From Akkermansiaceae bacterium (GTDB taxonomy: Bacteria > Verrucomicrobiota > Verrucomicrobiia > Verrucomicrobiales > Akkermansiaceae): a stretch of DNA of 5,181 nt. The position numbers were made by a program, and so were the translations under genes. A model generated the notes under the pieces. It saw nothing but the letters and a program-made list of their open reading frames with translations, ran no database searches and had not been told where the DNA came from. This document shows, in pieces, positions 1 to 5,181 of this stretch (position 1 is the first letter of the stretch; each line of letters begins with the position of its first letter). The stretch lies in assembly GCA_025457805.1 (NCBI GenBank), contig JALOTR010000278.1, forward strand, positions 1 to 5,181. Reading direction: 5' to 3'.

Positions 1-1
1 G

Positions 2-538
2 GAGGAGCTAGAACACATCATTCGCGCCAGCGGCGCCGTGACCGACCAGTACGAGTTCGTGATCGTGGGCAGCCAGTCCATGCTTGGCTGCGTGCCCCGG
101 CCGGAACCGGTGTTCACCGTCTCGATGGAGGCAGACATCTATCCGCTGCAGGCGCCCGATCTGGCCGACCGGATCGATGGTGCGATTGGCGAGGGTTCGG
201 CTTTTCACCAGACCCACGGGTACTACGCGCAAGGGGTGGGGCCGGACACCGCAGTCCTGCCCGGCGACTGGCTCCAGCGGGTACATCGCGTCCAGAACGG
301 CAACACCGACGGCAGGGTCGGCTATTGCCTGGACCCGATCGACCTCTTCCTGGCCAAAGCTGTCGCGGGACGCGAAAAGGACCGCGAGTTTATTACCGCG
401 ATGCTCCAAAACGAAATGATTTCCGATGAAACCATCACTGCCCGGATTTCCCAACTCGGGTTGCCGGAGTTGGAAAAGAACAACATCCTCGAGCGATGGA
501 AGCGAATCATGGCCGCCGCCACTCGTGAGTGCGGTTGA
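2..538 (+). CDS. DUF6036-type nucleotidyltransferase-fold protein, 5'-partial
   Basis: The reading frame is open to the left edge (178 codons visible), so the real start lies just outside. An internal GTG at 38 is possible but would remove the first helix (EELEHIIRASGA), which matches how this family normally begins. Visible motifs (numbered from the first full codon) are the nucleotidyltransferase-like GSQS turn at 23-26, an acidic ExD pair in SMEADIYP (E43, D45) followed by the Y-P typical of DUF6036, and a C-terminal DPIDLFLAKAVAGREKD block (111-127). That last block resembles the D-L-x-x-x-K-x-x-A-x-R-x-K-D signature shared with AbiEii-like proteins. The fold suggests nucleotidyl transfer, but substrate and activity are unknown. 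Relatives of this superfamily include toxins of toxin-antitoxin pairs; any partner would lie upstream, outside the window. It converges on argB with 5 bp between the stops. Family assignment is from memory of motifs. Confidence 0.75.
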   Translation, partial: EELEHIIRASGAVTDQYEFVIVGSQSMLGCVPRPEPVFTVSMEADIYPLQAPDLADRIDGAIGEGSAFHQTHGYYAQGVGPDTAVLPGDWLQRVHRVQNGNTDGRVGYCLDPIDLFLAKAVAGREKDREFITAMLQNEMISDETITARISQLGLPELEKNNILERWKRIMAAATRECG

Positions 539-552
539 GGGCCTCACCGCAC
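529..552. terminator. Hairpin spanning both convergent stop codons
   Basis: The segment forms an inverted repeat: G-TGCGGT and GAG on the left (529-535 and 537-539, with T536 bulged) pair with CTC-ACCGCA-C on the right (543-552), leaving a GGC loop (540-542). That gives about 10 base pairs, mostly G-C. The TGA of the plus-strand gene (536-538) and the TGA of argB (544-546, minus) both lie inside it. No T-run follows on either strand, so it is not a textbook intrinsic terminator. Its position at a convergent junction suggests a shared bidirectional terminator or an mRNA 3'-end stabiliser. Confidence 0.45.
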
Positions 553-1443
553 CACTTCCGTGCCGATGCCGCCGTCGGTGAAAATTTCCAACAGCAGCGC
601 GTGGGGCAGGCGGCCATCCACGAAATGGACCTTGCGCACGCCGGCATTGAGAGCGTCCACCGCGCTGCGGATTTTGGGAATCATGCCGCCGGAAATCGTG
701 CCATCGGAAATCATGGCATCCGCTTCTTTTCGAGTTACGGACTTGATGAGTGTGGATGGGTCCTTGGGATCGGAGAGCAGGCCTGGGACATCGGAGAGAT
801 AGACCAATTTTGCCACGCGGAGTTCCTTGGCGAGAGCGGCGGCGGCGAGGTCGGCATTGATGTTGAGGGGACGCCCGGTCGCAAGTTCCGCAGCGAGTGG
901 CGAGATCACCGGGACGATGCCGGCATTGTGCGCGGCATCCATGTGCGCCATCTGGCAGCCCACCACTTCGCCGACGCGGCCGATGTCCACGCGATTGCCA
1001 TCAGCATCGATGCCTTTGGTTTTTTCCCCGAGGAAAACATCATTGCCGGGGATGCCCACGGCCTTGCCGCCGAAGTCGCGGATCATGCGGACGAGGCCGG
1101 GATTGATTTCTTCGGACAGGACGCGCGAGACGATATCGATGGCCTCATCGGTCGTGACGCGAAAGCCGCCCACGAAGCGTGCTTCCAGCCCTGCTTTTTC
1201 CATGGCGGCGGAAATGGCCTTGCCACCGCCGTGGACGACGATGGGATTGATGCCCGCCACTTCGAGGAATACCACGTCGCGCATGACTTTGGAAACCAAG
1301 TCCGGATCCTCCATGGCGGAGCCGCCCATCTTGATGAGGAAGGTTTTTCCGCGGAAGGCCTGAAGGTAGGGAAGGGCTTCGATAAGGGCGTCTGCTTTGG
1401 CGATCGGATTCACGGCCGCGAGCCTAGGCCGCGTGATTGCCAT
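544..1443 (-). CDS. argB: Acetylglutamate kinase (ArgB)
   Basis: This 299-residue protein catalyses ATP-dependent phosphorylation of N-acetyl-L-glutamate, the second step of arginine biosynthesis, in the cytoplasm. Amino-acid-kinase family motifs are in order: KMGG (38-41, K38 being the phosphoryl-binding lysine), HGGGK (71-75), the substrate-binding FVGGFRVTTDE (90-100), NINAD (194-198, with N194 and D198 matching catalytic Asn/Asp), LSDVPGLL (216-223), SGGMIPK (251-257, K257 the second catalytic lysine) and HALLLEIFTDGGIGTEV at the C-terminus. The length and the extra N-terminal helix (about residues 14-29) before the first strand match the hexameric, arginine-feedback-inhibited type rather than the shorter E. 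coli enzyme; inhibition itself is inferred. The ATG at 1443 gives the expected N-terminus, although no clear Shine-Dalgarno precedes it. It lies 28 nt after the DUF3253 gene and is probably cotranscribed with it. No other arg gene is visible. Confidence 0.97.
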   Translation of the reverse strand: MAITRPRLAAVNPIAKADALIEALPYLQAFRGKTFLIKMGGSAMEDPDLVSKVMRDVVFLEVAGINPIVVHGGGKAISAAMEKAGLEARFVGGFRVTTDEAIDIVSRVLSEEINPGLVRMIRDFGGKAVGIPGNDVFLGEKTKGIDADGNRVDIGRVGEVVGCQMAHMDAAHNAGIVPVISPLAAELATGRPLNINADLAAAALAKELRVAKLVYLSDVPGLLSDPKDPSTLIKSVTRKEADAMISDGTISGGMIPKIRSAVDALNAGVRKVHFVDGRLPHALLLEIFTDGGIGTEVVR

Positions 1444-1471
1444 CGAAAAGCGGAAAGCTTCACTCGCTGCA

Positions 1472-1867
1472 TCATCGGGGAGCCACCCGGAATGGCCCGC
1501 GGATCTTCCACCACGGAAGCAGGGTGCCTTTCTGGCTGAGGCGGAGTTTTCCGGCTTCTGCGAGTTCGAAAATCAGCGGGCGCAGCAAGGACAAGGGTTG
1601 ATCCGTGCCGGGCAGCACCCGATGACTCAACTCACCGGGACAAACACTCGTGCCTTTTCGCAGGGCGGAAATTTCCACCAGGATGGCACGCTTGAGATCC
1701 TCGCGGTTCTCCGCGATGCGCCCGCTCTCCGCCTTGCGGCCTGCGCACTTTCTTGAGCAGATGCCGCTGTCATCTGGATTCCGCGGCAGAGGCAGCAGGC
1801 AGACCCGGCAGCGGTCGGGCCATGATTCTGTTAGATCATCTCCGGCGAGGCGCTTCGGTTCAGGCAT
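1472..1867 (-). CDS. Zinc-knuckle plus DUF3253 winged-helix-like small protein
   Basis: The 131-residue protein has two parts. Residues 20-41 hold four cysteines spaced C20-x2-C23-x13-C37-x3-C41, a likely zinc-binding knuckle resembling the short DUF2256-type ribbon. Residues about 56-129 resemble DUF3253: a first helix (RAILVEI, 60-66), the conserved S-V-C-P-G-E-L (74-80), a helix-turn with L-R-P-L-I-F-E-L-A-E-A-G-K-L (95-108), then a basic strand and a closing G-P-F-R-V (124-128). DUF3253 looks like a small winged-helix fold, so nucleic-acid binding is plausible but unproven. The ATG at 1867 overlaps the 3' end of the PEP-CTERM gene by 8 nt (ATGCCTGA), suggesting translational coupling. No Shine-Dalgarno is evident. 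The first ~16 residues overlap one arm of a 13-bp inverted repeat. The function is unknown and the family call is from motif recognition. Confidence 0.78.
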   Translation of the reverse strand: MPEPKRLAGDDLTESWPDRCRVCLLPLPRNPDDSGICSRKCAGRKAESGRIAENREDLKRAILVEISALRKGTSVCPGELSHRVLPGTDQPLSLLRPLIFELAEAGKLRLSQKGTLLPWWKIRGPFRVAPR

Positions 1868-1922
1868 TCCGGCGTTGGCGTTTTCTGGAGCCGATGAAAA
1901 ACACCGAACCTAACAGAATCAT
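1822..1922. repeat. Perfect 13-bp inverted repeat around a gene junction
   Basis: ATGATTCTGTTAG at 1822-1834 is exactly complementary to CTAACAGAATCAT at 1910-1922, with 75 nt between. Its centre (about 1872) lies 5 nt from the ATG of the DUF3253 gene (1865-1867). One arm codes for LTESW in the DUF3253 N-terminus; the other codes for MILLG in the C-terminal membrane helix of the PEP-CTERM protein. The pairing is visible in the sequence, but a functional role is inference. Confidence 0.5.
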
Positions 1923-2840
1923 CAATGCCGAAGATGGCTCCGGAACGACCTGGGGATTGACCGGATTGTCGAGAAAGCTGTTTGCACTGATGCCCATGAT
2001 TTTCACGTCTGCTTCACCCACATTCTCGATGCGCAATCCATAGACGGGGCCGGCGAGAACCGGTGGGCCACCCTGGGGTCCGCTGCTTTCGAAAAACTTC
2101 GCAATCGAAAACAAAGTGAGTGCCTGCGCCTGGCTGGGCACATTCGTGGCGGCGGCGTAGCCGGTATTCCAGTCATGCACTTCATATCCCACGCCGAAGG
2201 CTCCGCCACTGCCGCCGAGACGGAGGATATTGGCATCGGGATAAGGATTTCCATCCGCCATCAAGGCAGTCACGGTGAAGCTGCTGTTTCCCCAACGCTC
2301 GGAAACGAGGATGTAATCATCGAGATTGAGCGCACGGTAAAACAACAGATCCAAATCCGGAGTGCCCGGCGTGGTGGGCCCGGGGCTGAGGTAATCATGA
2401 TAACCAAAGTTCCGCAGATCGGTATTCAAGCTGGCTGCGGCAAATGCATCCGCATAAGCCTGATGCCCAGCTCCACTGCTGGTGGTCACCGCGCCATTGT
2501 CGAAGACGCCGACGCCTGAGATCGTGGATAATTGGGAATTCACGTTCACCGCGGCGGCCGCCTCCGTGTTGAAGAAGGTGAGATCCACCGGGCCTCCGTC
2601 CGTGATGCGGACGCTTTTCACGAGAACCTCGCCATCGCCCGTATGGGTGACGCCTGTGGCTTCCGCCGTTTGCACCTGCGGCGTCCCGCCGATGAGGAGC
2701 GTGAGTTGCTGGATGGCCACGTTGTTGGCACCCGGCAAGAGATTGATCACTGCGGCGTTGGAAAGCGATGGGACGCACGCCAGCAAGCAACAAATGGAGC
2801 TGTTTCGAAAGGGGGTTAACACGGCTCGCAAACTCGTCAA
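1860..2840 (-). CDS. Exported protein with PEP-CTERM sorting signal
   Basis: The 326-residue protein is built for export. Residues 1-30 form a Sec-type signal peptide (R5 and R12, hydrophobic core ICCLLACV, cleavage likely near S-N-A-A, 27-30). The C-terminus carries the canonical VPEP (299-302), a hydrophobic segment (about 304-317) and a basic end K-R-Q-R-R (320-324). This is the PEP-CTERM tripartite signal processed by exosortase in EPS-producing Gram-negative bacteria; no exosortase is in the window. The ectodomain (31-298) is rich in Gly, Ala, Asn and Thr with predicted beta character and matches no enzyme family I recognise. No in-frame ATG lies near the 5' end. The TTG at 2840 is the longest option, with AGAGG only 3 nt upstream. 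TTG at 2831 (12-nt spacing from AGAGG) or GTG at 2822 are alternatives that keep the signal peptide. It follows a 168-bp gap, so it probably heads the transcription unit that continues into DUF3253 and argB. Confidence 0.85.
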   Translation of the reverse strand: MTSLRAVLTPFRNSSICCLLACVPSLSNAAVINLLPGANNVAIQQLTLLIGGTPQVQTAEATGVTHTGDGEVLVKSVRITDGGPVDLTFFNTEAAAAVNVNSQLSTISGVGVFDNGAVTTSSGAGHQAYADAFAAASLNTDLRNFGYHDYLSPGPTTPGTPDLDLLFYRALNLDDYILVSERWGNSSFTVTALMADGNPYPDANILRLGGSGGAFGVGYEVHDWNTGYAAATNVPSQAQALTLFSIAKFFESSGPQGGPPVLAGPVYGLRIENVGEADVKIMGISANSFLDNPVNPQVVPEPSSALMILLGSVFFIGSRKRQRRNA

Positions 2841-3008
2841 CCGCCTCTGGAAGTAAAGAATTTTCAGGTGTCGGATCGGACAGTCCTTTCAACCACAAGG
2901 ATGCTCGCAGAAGGTGTTTTGTTAGGACTCGTTAAACAACATGCTAACAGAAAAATCAGCCGTGGTGTCCAATCAACGGAGTCCCGTCGAATGAACACCT
3001 TTTGGCAC
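2841..3008. other. Intergenic gap upstream of the PEP-CTERM gene
   Basis: This 168-bp stretch is the only sizeable non-coding space. It holds the terminator-like stem-loop on its right side and must contain the promoter of the PEP-CTERM/DUF3253/argB block if that block is a separate unit. It is more AT-rich than its surroundings around 2915-2960. That part holds a short imperfect inverted repeat (TGTTAG at 2920-2925 against CTAACA at 2944-2949) that could be an operator. I could not identify a convincing -35/-10 pair, and no small gene is evident. Confidence 0.5.
2951..2999 (-). terminator. Terminator-like stem-loop after the CHASE2-like gene
   Basis: Read on the minus strand just after the stop codon at 3009, GGTGT (2999-2995) can pair with ACACC (2968-2964). 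Inside it, CGACGG pairs with CCGTTG (one G-U) around a GACT loop. The two stems are separated by a symmetric 5/5 internal loop. A run of five T follows (2955-2951) but 8 nt beyond the outer stem, so the geometry is imperfect for an intrinsic terminator. Its position between two same-strand genes fits transcription ending after the CHASE2-like gene. Confidence 0.4.
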
Positions 3009-4571
3009 TCAGGATTTCCGCTTTTTCTTGGTCGCGGGCTCTTTTTCGGGAGCGGGTTCTTTGGGAGTTTTCTTCCGCGTGGATTCTTTTTTGGGTGCGG
3101 CGGTTTTTTTCGCTGCGGGTTTTGGAGTCGCCGTTTTTTTGGCCGCTGTTTTGCGAGCCGCTCTCTTTTTGGCTGCTTCCGGTTCGGCAGGGGTTTCTAC
3201 GGCGTGTATCGTAGCAAGTTCGGGAAGGGGAAGAGAGACCGGAGCGGGAATTTCCTCGATCGGGATGGATGGCGATTCTTCCGGGGCGATCGATGGCAGC
3301 GGTGTGGCGGTGATTTTTTCCTGCCGCGCACCGGCGATCCAGCAGGTCAGCAATGCCGCCATGCAAGGCAGGCCCGGCAGCCAGATCGCAGCGCTGCCTG
3401 CGGCGAGCAATTGCGCGGTGATGATCCCTCCGGCCACGATCATGAAAACAATGTGCCGCGCGAAGGGTGAAACCCGCCCTGCTGCCAGTGGAATCATCGC
3501 TGTCAGCAAGAGCAGGAAAATTTCCCAGCGGGTCGGAAGACGGCTGAAGGCGCGGGGAGAACTCAGGCCGGCGTCCGAGGAAATCGCGGCGATCATCGCT
3601 GCCACCTGCCGGGAAAATCCACGGGTGGATGGATCTGCCGCACTGCGATCATCACGAAGAACAAGCGGCCCCCGGGCGGATGGAGAAATCACCCCCTCTT
3701 CCGCATCGATGAGTGCCTCTGCCCGGATGACTTGCAGCGCAGGCAGGGATTTCAAGGGAACGCCCAGACGGCCGAAGGCATCCATCGGCACGGTGGGGCC
3801 TTGCGGGCCGAGTTTCAGGTATTCGCCCAGGCGGATTTCCATCCCATCCAGAGGCAGGTTGAGATGGCGTATCACGGCGAGCAGGGGGAAGGAAAAAACC
3901 ACCCGGTCGTCCCAGCGGGCAAGCAAGGGGGCGAATCCGGTGCTTTTTTCGGATTCCAGGGATTGGAAACCCGCAAGCGTGTTGGCGCGGCCGAGGATCA
4001 CGCCGGGGACCGGGATCCGGTTGACCAAAGGAAGCTCCGAGGTGCTCCCTTTGACGGCGCTCAGTGGCAGCGAGGCATTCCGGAATGCCTCAGGCATCGC
4101 TTCCGGCACAGCCCCCCGCGAGAGCGGCGCTGCCATGACAAACGACTCGAAGCGGGAAATCACCTTGTCCAGCGCCACCAGCCCGATGGGATCCGGATCG
4201 CTCCATGCGAGCACGGCAGAGGAGGAAGCATTTTTCACCCCCAGCCGCTGAAGGTTGCTGAAAATCACCGCCAGATCCACAGGGGAGGGGGGAGAGCTTT
4301 GGAAAAATCCCTCCAGGTCGTCATCCAGTGAGACCACGACGGGAGCGTGGCGGGCATCGGTTTTCGCGGTGGGTTCGAAGGTCCGCAATTTCCACGGATC
4401 CGCCTGTTTCCCGCTGCCGCTCACGAAAAATGGCGGGTTCGCAAATCCCCTCACCACCAGATCGAAGGCCTTCTCGTCCACTGCTGTCCCGGGCAGCCAC
4501 GCCCAGCAAGCCGCCGCCACCATGGCCGCCGCGAGCGATGCTTTGAGCCGACGGTGAAGCGGACCAGTCAC
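3009..4571 (-). CDS. CHASE2-like membrane protein with histone-H1-like basic tail
   Basis: The 520-residue protein starts at GTG 4571; no better start keeps the N-terminal membrane helix, and no Shine-Dalgarno is clear. Residues about 9-27 form a transmembrane anchor. Residues about 32-345 look like a diverged CHASE2 extracytoplasmic sensor: AFDLVVRG (35-42), the strand VVVSLDDD (78-85), SFPLLAVIRHL (227-237), then a G-x-x-L-K-L-G and VPMDAFGRLG (261-270) stretch. Three closely spaced helices follow (about 349-365, 372-391, 394-414), as in CHASE2 proteins. No cyclase, GGDEF, kinase or phosphatase output domain comes after them. Instead there is a Pro/Glu-rich linker (415-466) and a tail (467-520) made almost entirely of Lys, Ala, Pro, Thr and Arg with AAKKTA-type repeats, resembling histone H1 C-termini. 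It lies 11 nt after the phosphotransferase gene, so cotranscription is likely. CHASE2 assignment is moderate; the tail composition is certain. Confidence 0.65.
   Translation of the reverse strand: MTGPLHRRLKASLAAAMVAAACWAWLPGTAVDEKAFDLVVRGFANPPFFVSGSGKQADPWKLRTFEPTAKTDARHAPVVVSLDDDLEGFFQSSPPSPVDLAVIFSNLQRLGVKNASSSAVLAWSDPDPIGLVALDKVISRFESFVMAAPLSRGAVPEAMPEAFRNASLPLSAVKGSTSELPLVNRIPVPGVILGRANTLAGFQSLESEKSTGFAPLLARWDDRVVFSFPLLAVIRHLNLPLDGMEIRLGEYLKLGPQGPTVPMDAFGRLGVPLKSLPALQVIRAEALIDAEEGVISPSARGPLVLRDDRSAADPSTRGFSRQVAAMIAAISSDAGLSSPRAFSRLPTRWEIFLLLLTAMIPLAAGRVSPFARHIVFMIVAGGIITAQLLAAGSAAIWLPGLPCMAALLTCWIAGARQEKITATPLPSIAPEESPSIPIEEIPAPVSLPLPELATIHAVETPAEPEAAKKRAARKTAAKKTATPKPAAKKTAAPKKESTRKKTPKEPAPEKEPATKKKRKS
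3012..3173 (-). repeat. Low-complexity Lys/Ala-coding repeat region
   Basis: This stretch codes for the last 54 residues of the CHASE2-like protein. It contains imperfect repeats of an A-A-K-K-T-A unit with variants that add Pro, and several A-runs on the coding strand, including two of seven A (3104-3110 and 3134-3140). It is an internal part of the gene, not a mobile repeat. Confidence 0.75.
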
Positions 4572-4582
4572 GGGGCGGGGGT

Positions 4583-5181
4583 TCAGGAAATGGAGTCAAG
4601 CACCGGAGCCAGCGGTTTCTCCAGTGGAGTGCCGGCGGTGACGTGTTCCAGCAATCGGGCCGCCGTCGCAATGTGCGGCCGATACCACTCGTCGCCTCGG
4701 TTTTTCAGGATGTTGCCGTAGGCCCCGAGCGCCTGCATGAGGCGCTGCGCCGCGCATTGGTGGAACAAGGTGGTCTCAGGGCGCTCATCCGCGATTTCCT
4801 CCCAAAGCTCCAACAAGGCCTCCCGCTCATCCTCGCTGTGATTCATGTAGGGATCGAAAATCAGCGAAGCCAGATCGTATTCCTGCCGACCCCGACGCAG
4901 TCCCTGAAAGTCGATGAGCCATGCCTTGTCATCCTTGATGAGGAGGTTCTGCGATTGGAAATCCCGATGAACGAGGTGGCGCGCGCCGGTTCCCAGCCGC
5001 TCCGCAAGATCGGTGAAAACGGAATTTTCCCGCAATGACTTCGCATCCTGCCCGAGGAATTCCTCCACCATGTATTCGAAAAAGTAGTTTTGCTCCCAGC
5101 GATACAACGTGGCGTCAAAGGGCGGCATCAGGTGGAAGTCCTTGGGCGTTTTTGCATAAAACAGGCGGTCCACCTGCTCGA
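4583..5181 (-). CDS. APH-family phosphotransferase (AmgK / RapZ-associated type), 5'-partial
   Basis: The frame is open to the right edge, so the start and the N-lobe nucleotide-binding part are missing; an internal GTG at 5173 is probably not the start. Numbering from that GTG, the catalytic loop HRDFQSQN (69-76, D71 catalytic base, N76 metal ligand) is followed by LIDFQG (86-91, D88 the magnesium-binding aspartate) and YDLASLIFDPY (99-109). This set is typical of the aminoglycoside-phosphotransferase fold subgroup containing AmgK, the anomeric MurNAc/GlcNAc kinase, and the phosphotransferases that in Bacteroidota are fused to RapZ-like domains. The C-terminal QRLMQALGAYGNILKNRGDEW (143-163) also fits that subgroup. 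The likely reaction is ATP-dependent phosphorylation of a sugar or similar small molecule in the cytoplasm; antibiotic resistance is not implied. A nucleotidyltransferase partner, common for this group, would lie upstream outside the window. The CHASE2-like gene follows after 11 nt. Confidence 0.85.
   Translation of the reverse strand, partial: EQVDRLFYAKTPKDFHLMPPFDATLYRWEQNYFFEYMVEEFLGQDAKSLRENSVFTDLAERLGTGARHLVHRDFQSQNLLIKDDKAWLIDFQGLRRGRQEYDLASLIFDPYMNHSEDEREALLELWEEIADERPETTLFHQCAAQRLMQALGAYGNILKNRGDEWYRPHIATAARLLEHVTAGTPLEKPLAPVLDSIS

Noticed and set aside
1..7. GGAGGAG at the left edge as a Shine-Dalgarno for a GTG start at 38
   Set aside because: It is about 30 nt from the GTG, too far. 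It encodes the E-E start of the family's N-terminal helix, so the gene more likely begins upstream of the window.
529..1539. 336-codon open frame on the plus strand opposite argB
   Set aside because: It lies antisense to a clearly genuine argB. Its product is a His/Asp/Gly-rich sequence with no recognisable domain, as expected from the complement of GC-biased codons.
2395..2898. 167-codon minus-strand frame overlapping the PEP-CTERM gene 5' end
   Set aside because: It is out of frame with the PEP-CTERM gene, and its product is rich in Arg, His and Gly without any motif. The overlapping frame has a signal peptide and a sorting signal.
2868..3470. Plus-strand frame rich in Phe and Gly (F-F-G-x-G-F repeats)
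   Set aside because: The Phe/Gly repeats are the complement of the Lys/Ala-coding repeat of the CHASE2-like tail, not an independent repeat protein.
3028..4251. 407-codon open frame on the plus strand opposite the CHASE2-like gene
   Set aside because: The translation is low-complexity Ser/Arg/Gly/Ala with no domain. The minus-strand frame has membrane helices, a recognisable domain order and gene-to-gene spacing that make it the real gene.
4583..5181. Aminoglycoside-resistance gene
   Set aside because: The HRD and DFQ motifs are shared across the fold, but the DFQG and YDLASLIFDPY signature and the C-terminal helix fit AmgK/RapZ-associated kinases rather than resistance enzymes.

Overview
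The window is a moderately GC-rich bacterial chromosomal segment with six protein-coding genes and almost no spare DNA. A secreted protein with a C-terminal PEP-CTERM sorting signal, an RapZ/AmgK-type phosphotransferase close to versions I associate with Bacteroidota and Verrucomicrobiota, and the codon choice together suggest a Verrucomicrobiota-like Gram-negative bacterium (perhaps near Luteolibacter/Haloferula). This placement is inference from protein style; no rRNA or other phylogenetic marker is present.

Layout. At the left edge a plus-strand gene, cut at its 5' end, encodes a DUF6036-type nucleotidyltransferase-fold protein (2-538). It converges on a minus-strand block with only 5 bp between the two stop codons, and a hairpin spans both stops (529-552). 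Read in its transcription direction (right to left), the minus-strand block is: a phosphotransferase cut at its 5' end (4583-5181); 11 nt later a membrane protein with a degenerate CHASE2 sensor domain and a histone-H1-like lysine/alanine tail (3009-4571); a 168-bp gap with a terminator-like stem-loop (about 2951-2999); then a PEP-CTERM exported protein (1860-2840), a small zinc-knuckle/DUF3253 protein (1472-1867) whose start overlaps the previous stop by 8 nt, and argB, acetylglutamate kinase (544-1443), 28 nt further on.

How the genes work together. The first pair (kinase plus CHASE2-like protein) looks like one transcription unit, and the last three genes look like a second. No obvious single pathway links them. 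argB is a core arginine-biosynthesis gene (N-acetylglutamate to N-acetylglutamyl phosphate) and its N-terminal helix suggests the arginine-inhibited hexameric type. The phosphotransferase probably acts on a sugar or another small hydroxylated substrate. The PEP-CTERM protein is for export and cell-envelope sorting. The DUF3253 and DUF6036 proteins have no assigned reaction.

The most unusual items are the CHASE2-like protein without any enzymatic output domain but with a strongly basic cytoplasmic tail, and a perfect 13-bp inverted repeat nearly centred on the overlapping PEP-CTERM/DUF3253 gene junction. No tRNA, rRNA, CRISPR, insertion sequence or prophage signature was seen. Overall the region looks like ordinary chromosome rather than a mobile island.
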